Positions 34,401 to 42,254 of a stretch of 64,000 nucleotides of DNA are shown here, one piece after another; within the stretch, counting starts at the first letter, position 1, and each line of letters begins with the position of its first letter. The position numbers and the translations under genes are program-made. This stretch comes from Orlajensenia sp001423545 (GTDB lineage Bacteria > Actinomycetota > Actinomycetes > Actinomycetales > Microbacteriaceae): NCBI GenBank assembly GCA_001423545.1, contig LMOK01000003.1, positions 434,001 to 498,000 on the forward strand. The letters run 5' to 3'. Below the pieces are notes generated by a model, which was not told the origin of the DNA, made no database searches, and saw only the letters and a program-made list of their open reading frames with translations.

Positions 34401-37400
34401 CTCTGCACGCGGGCGAAATCGCTGAACGTGACGGGAGCCGTGTCAGCCAGCTCGGAGTCGAGCACGCCCACCCGGACGACGCCCGATGCCTCGGCACCGT
34501 TGGAGTCGCGCACGGTGTAGCCGAAGCTCAGCTGCCCGCCCGGGACGGCCGAGCCCGGAGCGGTGTAGACGATGGCGTTGCCCTCGGCGGAGACCGAGGC
34601 CGTGCCGGAGTTCACCGGGGGCTGCTCGGTTCCGACCAGGATCACGGCGTCGCCGTCGGGGTCGACGCCGTAGGACGGAACCCTGATGGAGACGCTCTGC
34701 CCGGTGAGCACGCGGGCGCTGAGCGCCTGCGGCTTGGGAGCGCGGTTCGCTCCCGGCGGCAGCACCGTCACCGTGATGGTCGTGTTGTCGGTGCGCGACG
34801 GATCGGACTCGAGCGCGACCGAGTAGCCGATCGTGTAGGTGCCAGCCGCCGACGGCGCGAGGTAGCGCACGCTGTCACCGGCGGCGAAGGCGAGCTCACC
34901 ACTGGTGCCGGAGCCGGCGACCGCGGGGCTGACGACGAGCCTGGCACCGCGCGGACTCACGTCGTTGGCGGTCACCGGGATCCGTACGAGCGCGCCGGCA
35001 CGCACCGTGACGGCGTCGGGAAGTGCGATGGGCGAGACCGCGGACACGCTCGGTGCGAGGAAGACGGCGACGGTGCCCGTCACCGCTGCTCCGGCTCCGT
35101 CGGCGACGGTCACGTTCGCCCGCCCGATGAGACCGGGCAGGCCGTCGGCGGTCGAGCCGCTGACGCGCAGTTCGGCCGAGTCGACGACGCCCACATTGAG
35201 GGCGGCATCCGTGCTCTCCGCCGACGACAGCACGAGCACGCGACCGGTGGTGTTCGACACGGCACCGAAGACGTCGACCGACGTGTCCTCTCCGGCTCGC
35301 ACGAACGCCGTGAGAGGCGCCATCGACAGGGGGACGCCTTCTCCGACGACGGTCAGGCGCACGATGGCCGACTGCTCGGACTGGGAGAGCGTGTCGACGA
35401 CGGAGTAGGTGACGACGTACTGGCCCGGCGCCGACGCACTCAGCTCGATCTCGCCGGCCGCGGCGTTCGGCGAGACGACGAGGCCCTGCTCGGAGGTCGA
35501 GGATGCGACGGCGTCGACGAGGCGGAACGATCCCGATCCGCCGGTCACGTGGTCGGCCACGGCCACGGCCACGGTCTCGTCGACCCCGGCCGTGACGGCG
35601 ACGGGTGCTGCCTCGAGGGTCGGAGAGCCGGTGACGACGACGGACAGGGTCTTCTCGGCGCTGGCTCCGCCTGCATCGGTCACCGTCACCAGCACGTCGA
35701 CGACGCCGTCCGAGCCGTTCGGGTCGGAGTGGCGCACCGCCACCCGGCCGTCGGCCATGGGCACGACCGTCACCGGAGCGTCGACGTCGACCGTGCGGGC
35801 ATCCGACAGGATGACGGGATCGCCCTCGGGGTCGACCCAGGCGTTCAGCACGGGCACGATGACGGTTCCGCCCGGCAGCACCTGCGGGGTCGGCCAGTCC
35901 TGCTGGCAGGCCTCGACGCCGCACCACACCGGGGCCGTCTGCTCCTCCGGCGCCCGGACGGTCAGCGTGACGGTCGCCGGCTTCGACGTCGCGGTGCCGT
36001 CGGTCACGGAGTACTGGAACGACGCCTCGCCCTCGCCGGCCTTCACGCGCACGGCCATCGACTGGCCCGAGCCCACGACGGAGACGGCACCGAAGCCCTG
36101 GTCGCTCAACCCGGTCACCGAGGCCGGGTCGATGGTGAGCACGTCCTTCTTGTTCGGGTCGTGGTCGTTCAGCAGCACCGGCAGCAGCACGAGCTGGCCG
36201 CTGCGCACGCCGAACGCGTCGTCGACGGCCACAGGCGGCTCGGGCTCGGCCACGTCGTCGACGATGATCGCACCCTCCTGCTCGTCGTCGTCCTCGTCGA
36301 CAGACCACTCCTCGAGCGGGATGGCCGCGCCGTCGGGCAGGGTCCAGAGCAGGCCGGAGGTCGTCTCGTTGAGCACGGCGCGATCACCGTTCGAGCGGAT
36401 GACCGGGGTCACCGCCTGCACGTTGTCGAGTTCGCCGTCGGGAATCGTGAGAAGTGCGGTCTCACCGGTCGAGCGCGACCAGATCGCCCCCGACGAGGTG
36501 CCGAGCCAGGCAGCGTGGGCGTCGTCGCCCACGACGACGGGCTGAGCCGGGGTGCCGGTCGCCTGGGCGATGCGCGTCGAGGTCGCACGCTGCAGGTCGA
36601 GTTCGACGAGGCCGTCGCCGTCGGCGATCAACGCCGAGCCACCGTCGTCGCTGCCCGCCTGCAGCACGGCGGCGTCATCGACATCGACGTCGACGGGCGT
36701 ATCGCGATCGGAGATCCAGGCCCGACCGTCGGAGAGCAGCACCCAGCTGTCCCCGAGCACGCTGAGAGCCACGGCGGCGTCGGCATCGGGCGGCGAGGCC
36801 AGCTCCTGAGCCGATCCGAGGAAGCTGCCGGTGGTCGCGTCGTAGGTGCGCACGGCCTGTTCCTCGGCGGAGTACAACGCCACCAGGCCGGCCGGTGAGA
36901 CCGAGACCGCGGCAGCGACGTAGGCGGCGGCTTCAGCGTCGTCGCCGTCTGCACCGTCGCCGCCGTCTGCAGGCGCTGTCGGGGCGGCGGATGCGGCCTC
37001 CTCGGCGAGCGGATCGATGGGCGTCACACTGGAGTCCGTGCCGACCCCGCCGAGGTACACCTGGCCGGTGTCGGTTCGGTAGAGCACGTGGGTGCCGGCC
37101 GAGACGACCTCCCGGGTGCCGGCGGGGGTGCCCTCGGCCGCGCTGGCCGGGGCATCCGTGCCCGCAGCGGCATCGGCCTCATCCGCCTCCACGAGATCGA
37201 TCGGGCTCGCGGCGTCGATCGGCCAGCGCTGGCGGAGGCCCTGACTGTAGACCGAGCTCGCTGAGCCGGCCTGCACGACGTCGTTCGGATCGTCGACGGC
37301 TCGCACGGTGTCGATCTCGGCGAGATCGGTGTTCACCCGGGCGTACTGGCCGGAGTCCCTGGTGACCCACACCGACGACTCGACGCGGGGGACCTCGGTG

Positions 37401-37519
37401 GCCTCGTAGCCCTCCGCCGTCACGGCCAGGGTCACGACGACGCCGAGCACGGCGATCGCCGACACCGCCGCGATGATCGCGGAGCGCGCCGGACGCCGGG
37501 TCGTGCGTGGGGTACTCAT
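31445..37519 (-). CDS. Giant membrane-anchored ectoprotein: beta-propeller-like head, cadherin/Ig-like array, FnIII-like end
   Basis: 2024 residues. A basic cytoplasmic start and one membrane helix (about 13-35, SAIIAAVSAIAVLGVVVTLAV) anchor it. Residues about 40-430 have repeating beta blades (VLYRTDTGQVYLGG, VRTYDATTGSFLG, WISDRDTPVDVD, AIWSRSTGETALLT) like a propeller. From about 430 there are ~100-residue Ig/cadherin-like units with motifs such as LLPVLLNDHDPN and SYGVDPDGDAVILV. A FnIII-like part near 1540-1640 (YTARAVNSVGESGD) and a Pro/Thr/Glu tail follow. ATG 37519 overlaps the kinase stop, so it may serve as the sensor for a kinase that has no ectodomain. Confidence 0.85.
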   Translation of the reverse strand: MSTPRTTRRPARSAIIAAVSAIAVLGVVVTLAVTAEGYEATEVPRVESSVWVTRDSGQYARVNTDLAEIDTVRAVDDPNDVVQAGSASSVYSQGLRQRWPIDAASPIDLVEADEADAAAGTDAPASAAEGTPAGTREVVSAGTHVLYRTDTGQVYLGGVGTDSSVTPIDPLAEEAASAAPTAPADGGDGADGDDAEAAAYVAAAVSVSPAGLVALYSAEEQAVRTYDATTGSFLGSAQELASPPDADAAVALSVLGDSWVLLSDGRAWISDRDTPVDVDVDDAAVLQAGSDDGGSALIADGDGLVELDLQRATSTRIAQATGTPAQPVVVGDDAHAAWLGTSSGAIWSRSTGETALLTIPDGELDNVQAVTPVIRSNGDRAVLNETTSGLLWTLPDGAAIPLEEWSVDEDDDEQEGAIIVDDVAEPEPPVAVDDAFGVRSGQLVLLPVLLNDHDPNKKDVLTIDPASVTGLSDQGFGAVSVVGSGQSMAVRVKAGEGEASFQYSVTDGTATSKPATVTLTVRAPEEQTAPVWCGVEACQQDWPTPQVLPGGTVIVPVLNAWVDPEGDPVILSDARTVDVDAPVTVVPMADGRVAVRHSDPNGSDGVVDVLVTVTDAGGASAEKTLSVVVTGSPTLEAAPVAVTAGVDETVAVAVADHVTGGSGSFRLVDAVASSTSEQGLVVSPNAAAGEIELSASAPGQYVVTYSVVDTLSQSEQSAIVRLTVVGEGVPLSMAPLTAFVRAGEDTSVDVFGAVSNTTGRVLVLSSAESTDAALNVGVVDSAELRVSGSTADGLPGLIGRANVTVADGAGAAVTGTVAVFLAPSVSAVSPIALPDAVTVRAGALVRIPVTANDVSPRGARLVVSPAVAGSGTSGELAFAAGDSVRYLAPSAAGTYTIGYSVALESDPSRTDNTTITVTVLPPGANRAPKPQALSARVLTGQSVSIRVPSYGVDPDGDAVILVGTEQPPVNSGTASVSAEGNAIVYTAPGSAVPGGQLSFGYTVRDSNGAEASGVVRVGVLDSELADTAPVTFSDFARVQSGAATPVRIQPLDNDRDPAQGELELIALEPNAPAGTSEYDRLERLIDAKTSIADGRVLLNAGDVTGTNSYVYTVRSDASSSTAQGLIVVAVSDEVGADNPIVSDTVLTARTRGDLSTSGVDVLSGKVAWSSGDVAGLKLRLWGDRAQSRYDVDGWRITGSLPAKGDLVPFQVSATDAAGQDVVSYGFLRIPAFDNMRVQLKAAIDPVQVDEEKSATIDVRDLVDLPASDDVQLRDGKFTTQRAAATCTASGKDDAVYSAGREAPWIDSCLVPLRIDGQSTWSYVVVPVAIRPKNPQAILSALSRTIAPAASETVALYDSMTTWEGDREGDRSKLDYSVAYDGASFVMTQNGAEVAFEARADARPGTRETATVSVSAFGGLSAAITLVVGVAPADAPRGATFTEKCTVSAGTCSIPVVGVSGEYDPFAGKTGAGLKLVSIGSGGGVACDVATVAASGDTAVNAVFPSGQDAFGGECIVPFTVTDAQGRTGTGRLTIDVQGYPQRPSSISTRSYTGSSVTLDVALGEAARAHPELTGVAIYSGGRQQSADCSPSVAGVYSCTVSGLVNGEKHEYTARAVNSVGESGDTSSVTTWAYEAPRIGEASAVPVYVDGRTAPNNAVIELSVASSDDTQAFRIVERDQTITRSGRTTTERLDVTPGPQVLTIVPISRFQPPISGSTDGASVVVTVEGAGSPVITNGVTASAATNSSITVGGADANANGSAKPVERLYVAWRNGGEPQCRVNAKGGSLSISGGEAQGAGPTLSGLAEFEVYQVKACVSNGFGVASSNSVQVLTFVAVDAPSGDNTYAVATVPSGGGLSYSYGLERAPQIDPRRGFEMQYYLYGQWREDFSLSDDGAPGNVKARECRKNFGLYCSGETGITGNVPTTVSVEFDDPDRQEDGCWVDTTNPGDLVSVSAAARGSYAVSGFTFAADRLSADLTVTFTGSFAPLQGITHTVPICAPPPPPEPTPEPTPTETPPAESVAP

Positions 37520-38652
37520 CACAGCGCCCCGGTGATGAAGAGGGCTGCCACGCCGGCGACGGCCAGAAGGCCGGCGCCGATGCCGGCGCCGACCAGACCC
37601 GCGCGCAGCGCGGAGGGCTGCGCGGCGGCCACGGGGATGCCGTCACGATCGACGGCGCCGCCGCCATCGCCCTGGCGCATCGCGCGAGCCGACCGGCGCG
37701 AGTTCTTCTCCACGGTGGTGACGACGGGCCCGCGCTGGCGGGTGTCCTTGAAGCGGATGGGCGATGCAGCCGCCCACTCGGGGCTGGCGACGTCGAAGGA
37801 GGTCGACGGGATGCCGAGCTCGTACTGCGCCCACCGCAACTGCTCGGCGAACTCGGCCATCGTGGCGAAGCGCTTGGCGGGGTCGCGGTGCATGGCTTTC
37901 GACAGGATCTCGTCGATGCGCGGCGGCAGGCCATCGACCGGCAGCGCCGTGTACCTCGCCGCCGTGATGCGGCGCACCAACTGCTCGCGGGTGTTCTTCT
38001 CCCGTGTCGACGCCTCGAACGGGCTGCGGCCGGCGAGCAGGGTGTAGAGGGTGGCGCCGAGGCTCCAGATCTCGCTGGGCACCGAGCCCGACACGCGCTC
38101 CTGCAGCACCTCGGGTGCGCTCCACGGGATCGACATGGCGAAGATCTCGGGAACCCCGTCGTCGGCCGATACCGCGGCCGCGATGCCGAAGTCGGCGAGC
38201 ACCGGGGACCCGAGGGCGTTGATGAGCACGTTCGACGGCTTGATGTCGCGGTGCAGCAGGCCGGCACGGTGCGCCGTCTCGAGCGCCCCGGCGATGCGCA
38301 CGCCCGTGTCGAGCACCTCGACGATGTCGAGCGGCTCCTTCTTGTAGCGGGCGCTCATGGTGTCGGGGCAGTACTCCATGGCGAAGTAGGGGCGTCCGTC
38401 GGCCGAGATGGAGGCCTGGTAGATGGTGACGATGGCCGGATGCGCCGACAGCTTGGCCATGATGTCGGCCTCGACGTTGAAGGCGCGGCGCACCTCGGGG
38501 TTTAGGGCGTCGGCGAACAGCACCTTGACGGCGGAGACACGGCGGGGCATGTCCTGTTCGTAGAGGAAGACGTCGGCGAAGCCGCCGGATCCGAGCGGGC
38601 GCACATAGCTGTAGCCCCCGATGACCGGCGGTGATGACACCCGTCTGGCCAC
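37519..38652 (-). CDS. Membrane Ser/Thr protein kinase (PknB-type, no PASTA ectodomain)
   Basis: 377 residues. The kinase domain (about 12-280) has the glycine loop GSGGFADV, Lys43 in AVKVL, HRDIKPSN (134-141), DFG (154-156) and APE (179-181). A juxtamembrane region (about 300-345) is basic and Thr/Ser-rich, and one membrane helix ends the protein (GAGIGAGLLAVAGVAALFIT), leaving virtually no outside part. The activation segment between DFG and APE holds Ser but no Thr, unlike PknB. GTG start with AAAGG upstream. It is predicted to phosphorylate the FHA-operon proteins, countered by the PP2C at 24178-25020. Confidence 0.93.
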   Translation of the reverse strand: MARRVSSPPVIGGYSYVRPLGSGGFADVFLYEQDMPRRVSAVKVLFADALNPEVRRAFNVEADIMAKLSAHPAIVTIYQASISADGRPYFAMEYCPDTMSARYKKEPLDIVEVLDTGVRIAGALETAHRAGLLHRDIKPSNVLINALGSPVLADFGIAAAVSADDGVPEIFAMSIPWSAPEVLQERVSGSVPSEIWSLGATLYTLLAGRSPFEASTREKNTREQLVRRITAARYTALPVDGLPPRIDEILSKAMHRDPAKRFATMAEFAEQLRWAQYELGIPSTSFDVASPEWAAASPIRFKDTRQRGPVVTTVEKNSRRSARAMRQGDGGGAVDRDGIPVAAAQPSALRAGLVGAGIGAGLLAVAGVAALFITGAL

Positions 38653-38667
38653 GTGTGGATCGCCTTT

Positions 38668-38690
38668 CTGTCAGCTCGGGCTGCTGACAG
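38668..38690. promoter_or_regulatory. 8-bp stem-loop between FHA and kinase genes
   Basis: CTGTCAGC and GCTGACAG pair around a 7-base loop in the 61-base gap. It could be a partial terminator setting kinase level, or a protein-binding site. The sequence alone does not decide. Confidence 0.45.
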
Positions 38691-38713
38691 TCCCGACATG
38701 CTCGAGGCGGACT

Positions 38714-39775
38714 CTACGTCGAACGCCCCTGGACGGCAACACGGTAGGAATCCCCCAAATCGAGTATATCTCCGGGGGACAGCGCCATCCTCCCCCCATC
38801 GTGGAGCAGACGGGGCGGTCGGGAGCGTGCGTAGACGACGGTTCCGTTGGTCGAATCGAGGTCGTGGGCGGTGAGCACTGCACCGTCGAGATCGACCTCG
38901 ATGTGCACCCCCGAGATCTCGCGACCGGGCGACGGAACGACGATGTGCATGGCGCCGGACGGGCCGTCCTTCCACGGACGACGGCCGAAGATCACCGGCG
39001 GCGCGACGGGGGTCCCGTCGGGGAGCACCAGGGTCCAGCCCGGGCCGGGAACCGACGCGACGGGAGGCTCCGGGGTGACGGATGCCTCGGGCTCGAGCGA
39101 CGGCTCGGGCTCGGGTTCCGGGGTCGGCGCCGCAGCCGGTTCCGGGGCCGGCGCCGCAGCCTGTTCCGGGGCCGGCCTCGCGGCATCCGTCTTCGCGGCA
39201 TCGGTCTTGGCGGCATCGGTCTTGGCGGCATCCGTCTTCGCCGCACGCTCCAGGTCGATGCGCGTGGGAGCCGCCGGCAGCCGGATGGGCCGCGTGTGCA
39301 GGTGCGCGGCCGAGGCGCGCGCGAGAGCCACCGGCCGCTCGGCGACGCCGATCATCGAGGTGCGCACGACGCCGTCGCGCACGGGCAGGCAGTCGACGCC
39401 GTCGCGGGCGTCGAGGGCGAGGCGCAGCCTGTCGACACCGATGGCCTCGCCGATGATCCACGCCGCACCCGGAGGGCCGCTGAACCGCGTCGACGAGGTG
39501 CCCGTCATGGTCACGTCCACGTCGCCGCTCACGGCGACGTGGAAGGTGCGCTCGGCCGGATCGATGACCTCGACGATCGCGAAGGAGAGGTCGGGGTGCT
39601 CGCCGATCAGCACGTCGAGTGCATCGGCGAGGTGGGTCTCGTCGTCGTCCAGCAGAGCGTAGACGCCGGCGCCCAGTTCGGAATCAGCCTCGGGCCCGAG
39701 CAGGCAGATGAACCGGTCGGTCACGATGCCGAGACCGGATCCGCCGTCACCGCCAACTGAGGAGTACTCGAACAC
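38714..39775 (-). CDS. FHA-domain protein, first gene of phosphosignalling operon
   Basis: 353 residues, cytoplasmic. Residues 1-160 form a folded domain with no motif I can name (GIVTDRFICLLGPEADSELGAG at the start). Then come four short KTDAA repeats and a Pro/Glu linker, then a C-terminal FHA domain at about 255-345: IFGRRPW, REISGVHIEV, DLDSTNGTVV. GTG 39775 is supported by TAGGGT (39787-39782 on the minus strand) exactly six bases upstream, a leaderless arrangement. It probably binds phosphothreonine on the kinase or another operon product. Confidence 0.85.
   Translation of the reverse strand: MFEYSSVGGDGGSGLGIVTDRFICLLGPEADSELGAGVYALLDDDETHLADALDVLIGEHPDLSFAIVEVIDPAERTFHVAVSGDVDVTMTGTSSTRFSGPPGAAWIIGEAIGVDRLRLALDARDGVDCLPVRDGVVRTSMIGVAERPVALARASAAHLHTRPIRLPAAPTRIDLERAAKTDAAKTDAAKTDAAKTDAARPAPEQAAAPAPEPAAAPTPEPEPEPSLEPEASVTPEPPVASVPGPGWTLVLPDGTPVAPPVIFGRRPWKDGPSGAMHIVVPSPGREISGVHIEVDLDGAVLTAHDLDSTNGTVVYARSRPPRLLHDGGRMALSPGDILDLGDSYRVAVQGRST
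39180..39244 (-). repeat. 15-bp coding tandem repeat (KTDAA)
   Basis: Four units of about 15 bases encode successive KTDAA pentapeptides in the linker of the FHA protein. It is a flexible charged spacer and a likely site of copy-number variation. Confidence 0.8.
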
Positions 39776-39851
39776 GATTCGACCCTATCGAACGCGCAGA
39801 ATGGGAGAGTCGCGAATGTGGCGCTGTCGACCCGAGGAGAGGACGTCACCC

Positions 39852-41243
39852 GTGCAGCATCCCCCCGAGGCTCCGGCCATCGTCTGGCTGCGCGACGACC
39901 TGCGCATCGCGGACAACCCGGCTCTGAACGCCGCCGTCGAGCGCGGAGGTGCCGTGCTCGTGCTCTTCGTCCTCGACGAGGTGTCCGACGGCATCCGTGG
40001 GCTCGGCGGGGCCAGTCGGTGGTGGCTGCATCAGAGCCTGACGTCCCTCGGCGCTTCGCTCGCCGAGTTGGGCGTGCCGCTCGTGCTCCGCCGAGGAGCA
40101 GCGGCGGAGGTGGTGCCGGCCATCGTGGCCGAGACCGGGGCGAGTGCCGTGTTCTGGAATCGGCGCTACGGCGGGGCGGCGCGCGCCATCGACACCGAGC
40201 TCAAGACGACGCTGCGAGCCCATGGACTCGAGGTGGCGAGCTTCGCGGCGTCGCTCCTGTTCGAGCCGTGGACCATCAGCACGGGAGCGGGGGGCCCGTA
40301 CTCCGTGTTCACGCCGTTCTGGAAGGCCAGCCGCGACGCCCCGCCGCCGCGCGGCCCGCTGCCGGCACCGACGGCGATCGAGGGCTATGCCGGGACTGCG
40401 GCATCCGACGCCGTCGAGGACTGGGCCCTCGAACCGACGCACCCCGACTGGGCCGGCGGACTCCGGGAGGCCTGGACTCCCGGCGAAGCTGCGGCGAGCG
40501 CCGCCCTCGACGACTTCCTCGCCACGAAGCTGGCCGCCTACGCCGGCGTGCGCGACTTCCCCGCCGAGGAGGCGACGTCGCGGCTCTCCCCGCACCTGCG
40601 CTTCGGCGAGATCAGCCCGTACACGGTGTGGGACCGGGCGACCCGGGCACGGGCGGGGCTCGGGGGCGCCGGAGCCGAGGGCACGACCCGCTTCCTGACC
40701 GAGCTGGGCTGGCGCGAGTTCACCCACCACGTGCTCTTCCACGCCCCTGAGCTCGCCACGGTCAACTGGCGTCGCGAGTTCGACGCCTTCCCGTGGCCGC
40801 CGCTCGACGAGAGCGCTCTGGTCGCCTGGCAGAAGGGTCGCACCGGGCTGCCCATCGTCGACGCCGGCATGCGCGAGCTCTGGACGACGGGCACCATGCA
40901 CAACCGCATCCGCATGGTCGTCGCCTCGTTCCTCACCAAGAACCTGCTCATCGACTGGCGGCTCGGCGAGCAGTGGTTCTGGGACACCCTCGTCGACGCC
41001 GACGAGGCGAGCAACCCGTTCAACTGGCAGTGGGTCGCGGGATCGGGGGCGGATGCCGCTCCCTACTTCCGCGTCTTCAATCCCGAACTGCAGGCCAAGA
41101 AGTTCGACGGCCACGGCCAGTACGTGAAGCACTGGGTTCCGGAGGTCGGAACCGATGCCTACCCCGAGCCGATCGTCGATCTCGGCGAGACCCGCCGGGC
41201 TGCCCTGGCTGCATACGACGTCGTCAAGAATCAGCCCCGCTGA
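39852..41243 (+). CDS. phr: Deoxyribodipyrimidine photolyase (cryptochrome/photolyase family)
   Basis: 463-residue DNA-repair flavoenzyme that reverses UV pyrimidine dimers using light. The N-terminal antenna domain starts IVWLRDDLRIADNPAL. The FAD domain has SRLSPHLRFGEISPYTVW, ELGWREFTHHVLFH, TGLPIVDAGMRELWTTGTMHNRIRMVVASFLTKNLLIDW and the C-terminal region NWQWVAGSGADAAPYFRVFNP, all hallmarks of CPD photolyases. GTG 39852 is preferred because AGGAGAGG sits nine bases upstream and the protein then starts at the family's usual position; ATG 39816 is the alternative. Its 3' end overlaps the convergent ArsR-type gene by 20 bases. Confidence 0.96.
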   Translation: MQHPPEAPAIVWLRDDLRIADNPALNAAVERGGAVLVLFVLDEVSDGIRGLGGASRWWLHQSLTSLGASLAELGVPLVLRRGAAAEVVPAIVAETGASAVFWNRRYGGAARAIDTELKTTLRAHGLEVASFAASLLFEPWTISTGAGGPYSVFTPFWKASRDAPPPRGPLPAPTAIEGYAGTAASDAVEDWALEPTHPDWAGGLREAWTPGEAAASAALDDFLATKLAAYAGVRDFPAEEATSRLSPHLRFGEISPYTVWDRATRARAGLGGAGAEGTTRFLTELGWREFTHHVLFHAPELATVNWRREFDAFPWPPLDESALVAWQKGRTGLPIVDAGMRELWTTGTMHNRIRMVVASFLTKNLLIDWRLGEQWFWDTLVDADEASNPFNWQWVAGSGADAAPYFRVFNPELQAKKFDGHGQYVKHWVPEVGTDAYPEPIVDLGETRRAALAAYDVVKNQPR

Positions 41244-42210
41244 TCCCCGAACCGCCGGTCGACGCCGCGAGCAATGCCGTGCCCAGCTCGCTGCGGAAGT
41301 ACAGCATGCTGTGGCCGTAGCGCGTCGAGGTCACCAGCCCGGCATCCCTCAGCGCCCGGAGATGCTGATTGACCGCCGAGGTCGTCACGTCGAAGCGCAC
41401 CCCGAGCTCGGTCGATGACGCGGGCTCGGCGAGCGCCGTGAGCAGGCTCGCGCGCGCCTGTCCCACGATCGCGGCGACCGCGGCCGGGTTGGGTACCCGC
41501 TCGGTCTCCCACAGGGCGCCCTGACCGCGCGCCGGATACATCACCATGGGCGGCCCGCTGCCCACCGGAGCCGATGCCCGCCTCGTGAACATGGTCGGAA
41601 CCAGCGTGAGCCCGAGACCGCCGGTCGCCACCTCCCGATCGACCGGATCGCGCAGCTGCACCGACACGACATCCTTCTCGTACGACACCGTCGACGACAC
41701 TCCGTTGAGCATCGCCGCCAGCCCTGACTGTGCGATCAGCCGACCGCGGTAGGTGACGTCGGCCTCGAGCACGGCACGCATCCGCGGCCAGTACGGGGCG
41801 AAGCACTCGTCCCAGAGCTGCTGGAGTGCCCGCATCATCCGTGCGACGGCTTCGCGCGGCGGCCCGGAGAGGGCATCCGGGATGCGCCCGTGCACGGCCT
41901 CGAGATCGCGATGGAAGGTCGAGGTGCGGATGCGTGCCAACGCCTGGAACTCGTCGTCGATGCGCGTGAGGGGCGAGGCAGGTCGAGGGTTCAGGAAGTC
42001 GGGCGTCCAGAGCCTGTCGTCGATGAGCGCGAACAGGGTCTCGAGGTCGACCCGGCTGCGCGCCTCCTCGGTCCGACGCAGCCACGGCAACTGCAACGGG
42101 AACAGCGACGGGTCCTTGATCGCCCGCAGCGACAGGCCGAGCTCGCAGAGCGGCGACATCCCGAAGTGCACGCCTCCGAAGTCCGAGTCGGTCAGCCTGT
42201 AGCGCAACAT
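41224..42210 (-). CDS. ArsR/DUF5937-type winged-helix regulator
   Basis: 328 residues. A large N-terminal domain (about 1-240) matches the DUF5937 type, and the C-terminal ~80 residues form an ArsR-like winged helix (SSTELGVRFDVTTSAVNQHLRALRDAGLVTSTRYGHSMLYF). No metal-binding Cys pair is visible. ATG 42210 is preferred over 42252 because the longer form would start inside the divergent promoter. The operator at 42209-42227 overlaps its start, pointing to autorepression. The divergent MFS gene is the probable target. Confidence 0.88.
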   Translation of the reverse strand: MLRYRLTDSDFGGVHFGMSPLCELGLSLRAIKDPSLFPLQLPWLRRTEEARSRVDLETLFALIDDRLWTPDFLNPRPASPLTRIDDEFQALARIRTSTFHRDLEAVHGRIPDALSGPPREAVARMMRALQQLWDECFAPYWPRMRAVLEADVTYRGRLIAQSGLAAMLNGVSSTVSYEKDVVSVQLRDPVDREVATGGLGLTLVPTMFTRRASAPVGSGPPMVMYPARGQGALWETERVPNPAAVAAIVGQARASLLTALAEPASSTELGVRFDVTTSAVNQHLRALRDAGLVTSTRYGHSMLYFRSELGTALLAASTGGSGISGADS

Positions 42211-42227
42211 GTAGCAGAACGCTACAT
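42209..42227. promoter_or_regulatory. Operator of the ArsR-type regulator: perfect 7-5-7 palindrome
   Basis: ATGTAGC, five bases, GCTACAT, a perfect inverted repeat that includes the regulator's own ATG region. A further TGTAGC half-site lies just inside the regulator gene. The site lies 28 bases before the MFS start, so one bound dimer could control both genes. Confidence 0.7.
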
Positions 42228-42254
42228 CACTGTTGGGGCATCCGTTCCGCATCC

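Noticed and set aside
31433..36898. An 1821-codon open frame on the plus strand opposite the giant ectoprotein
   Set aside because: Its translation is Arg/Gly/Asp/Val-rich with no recognisable domain, while the opposite strand encodes a coherent signal-anchor and Ig-array protein. Long antisense frames are usual in GC-rich genomes.
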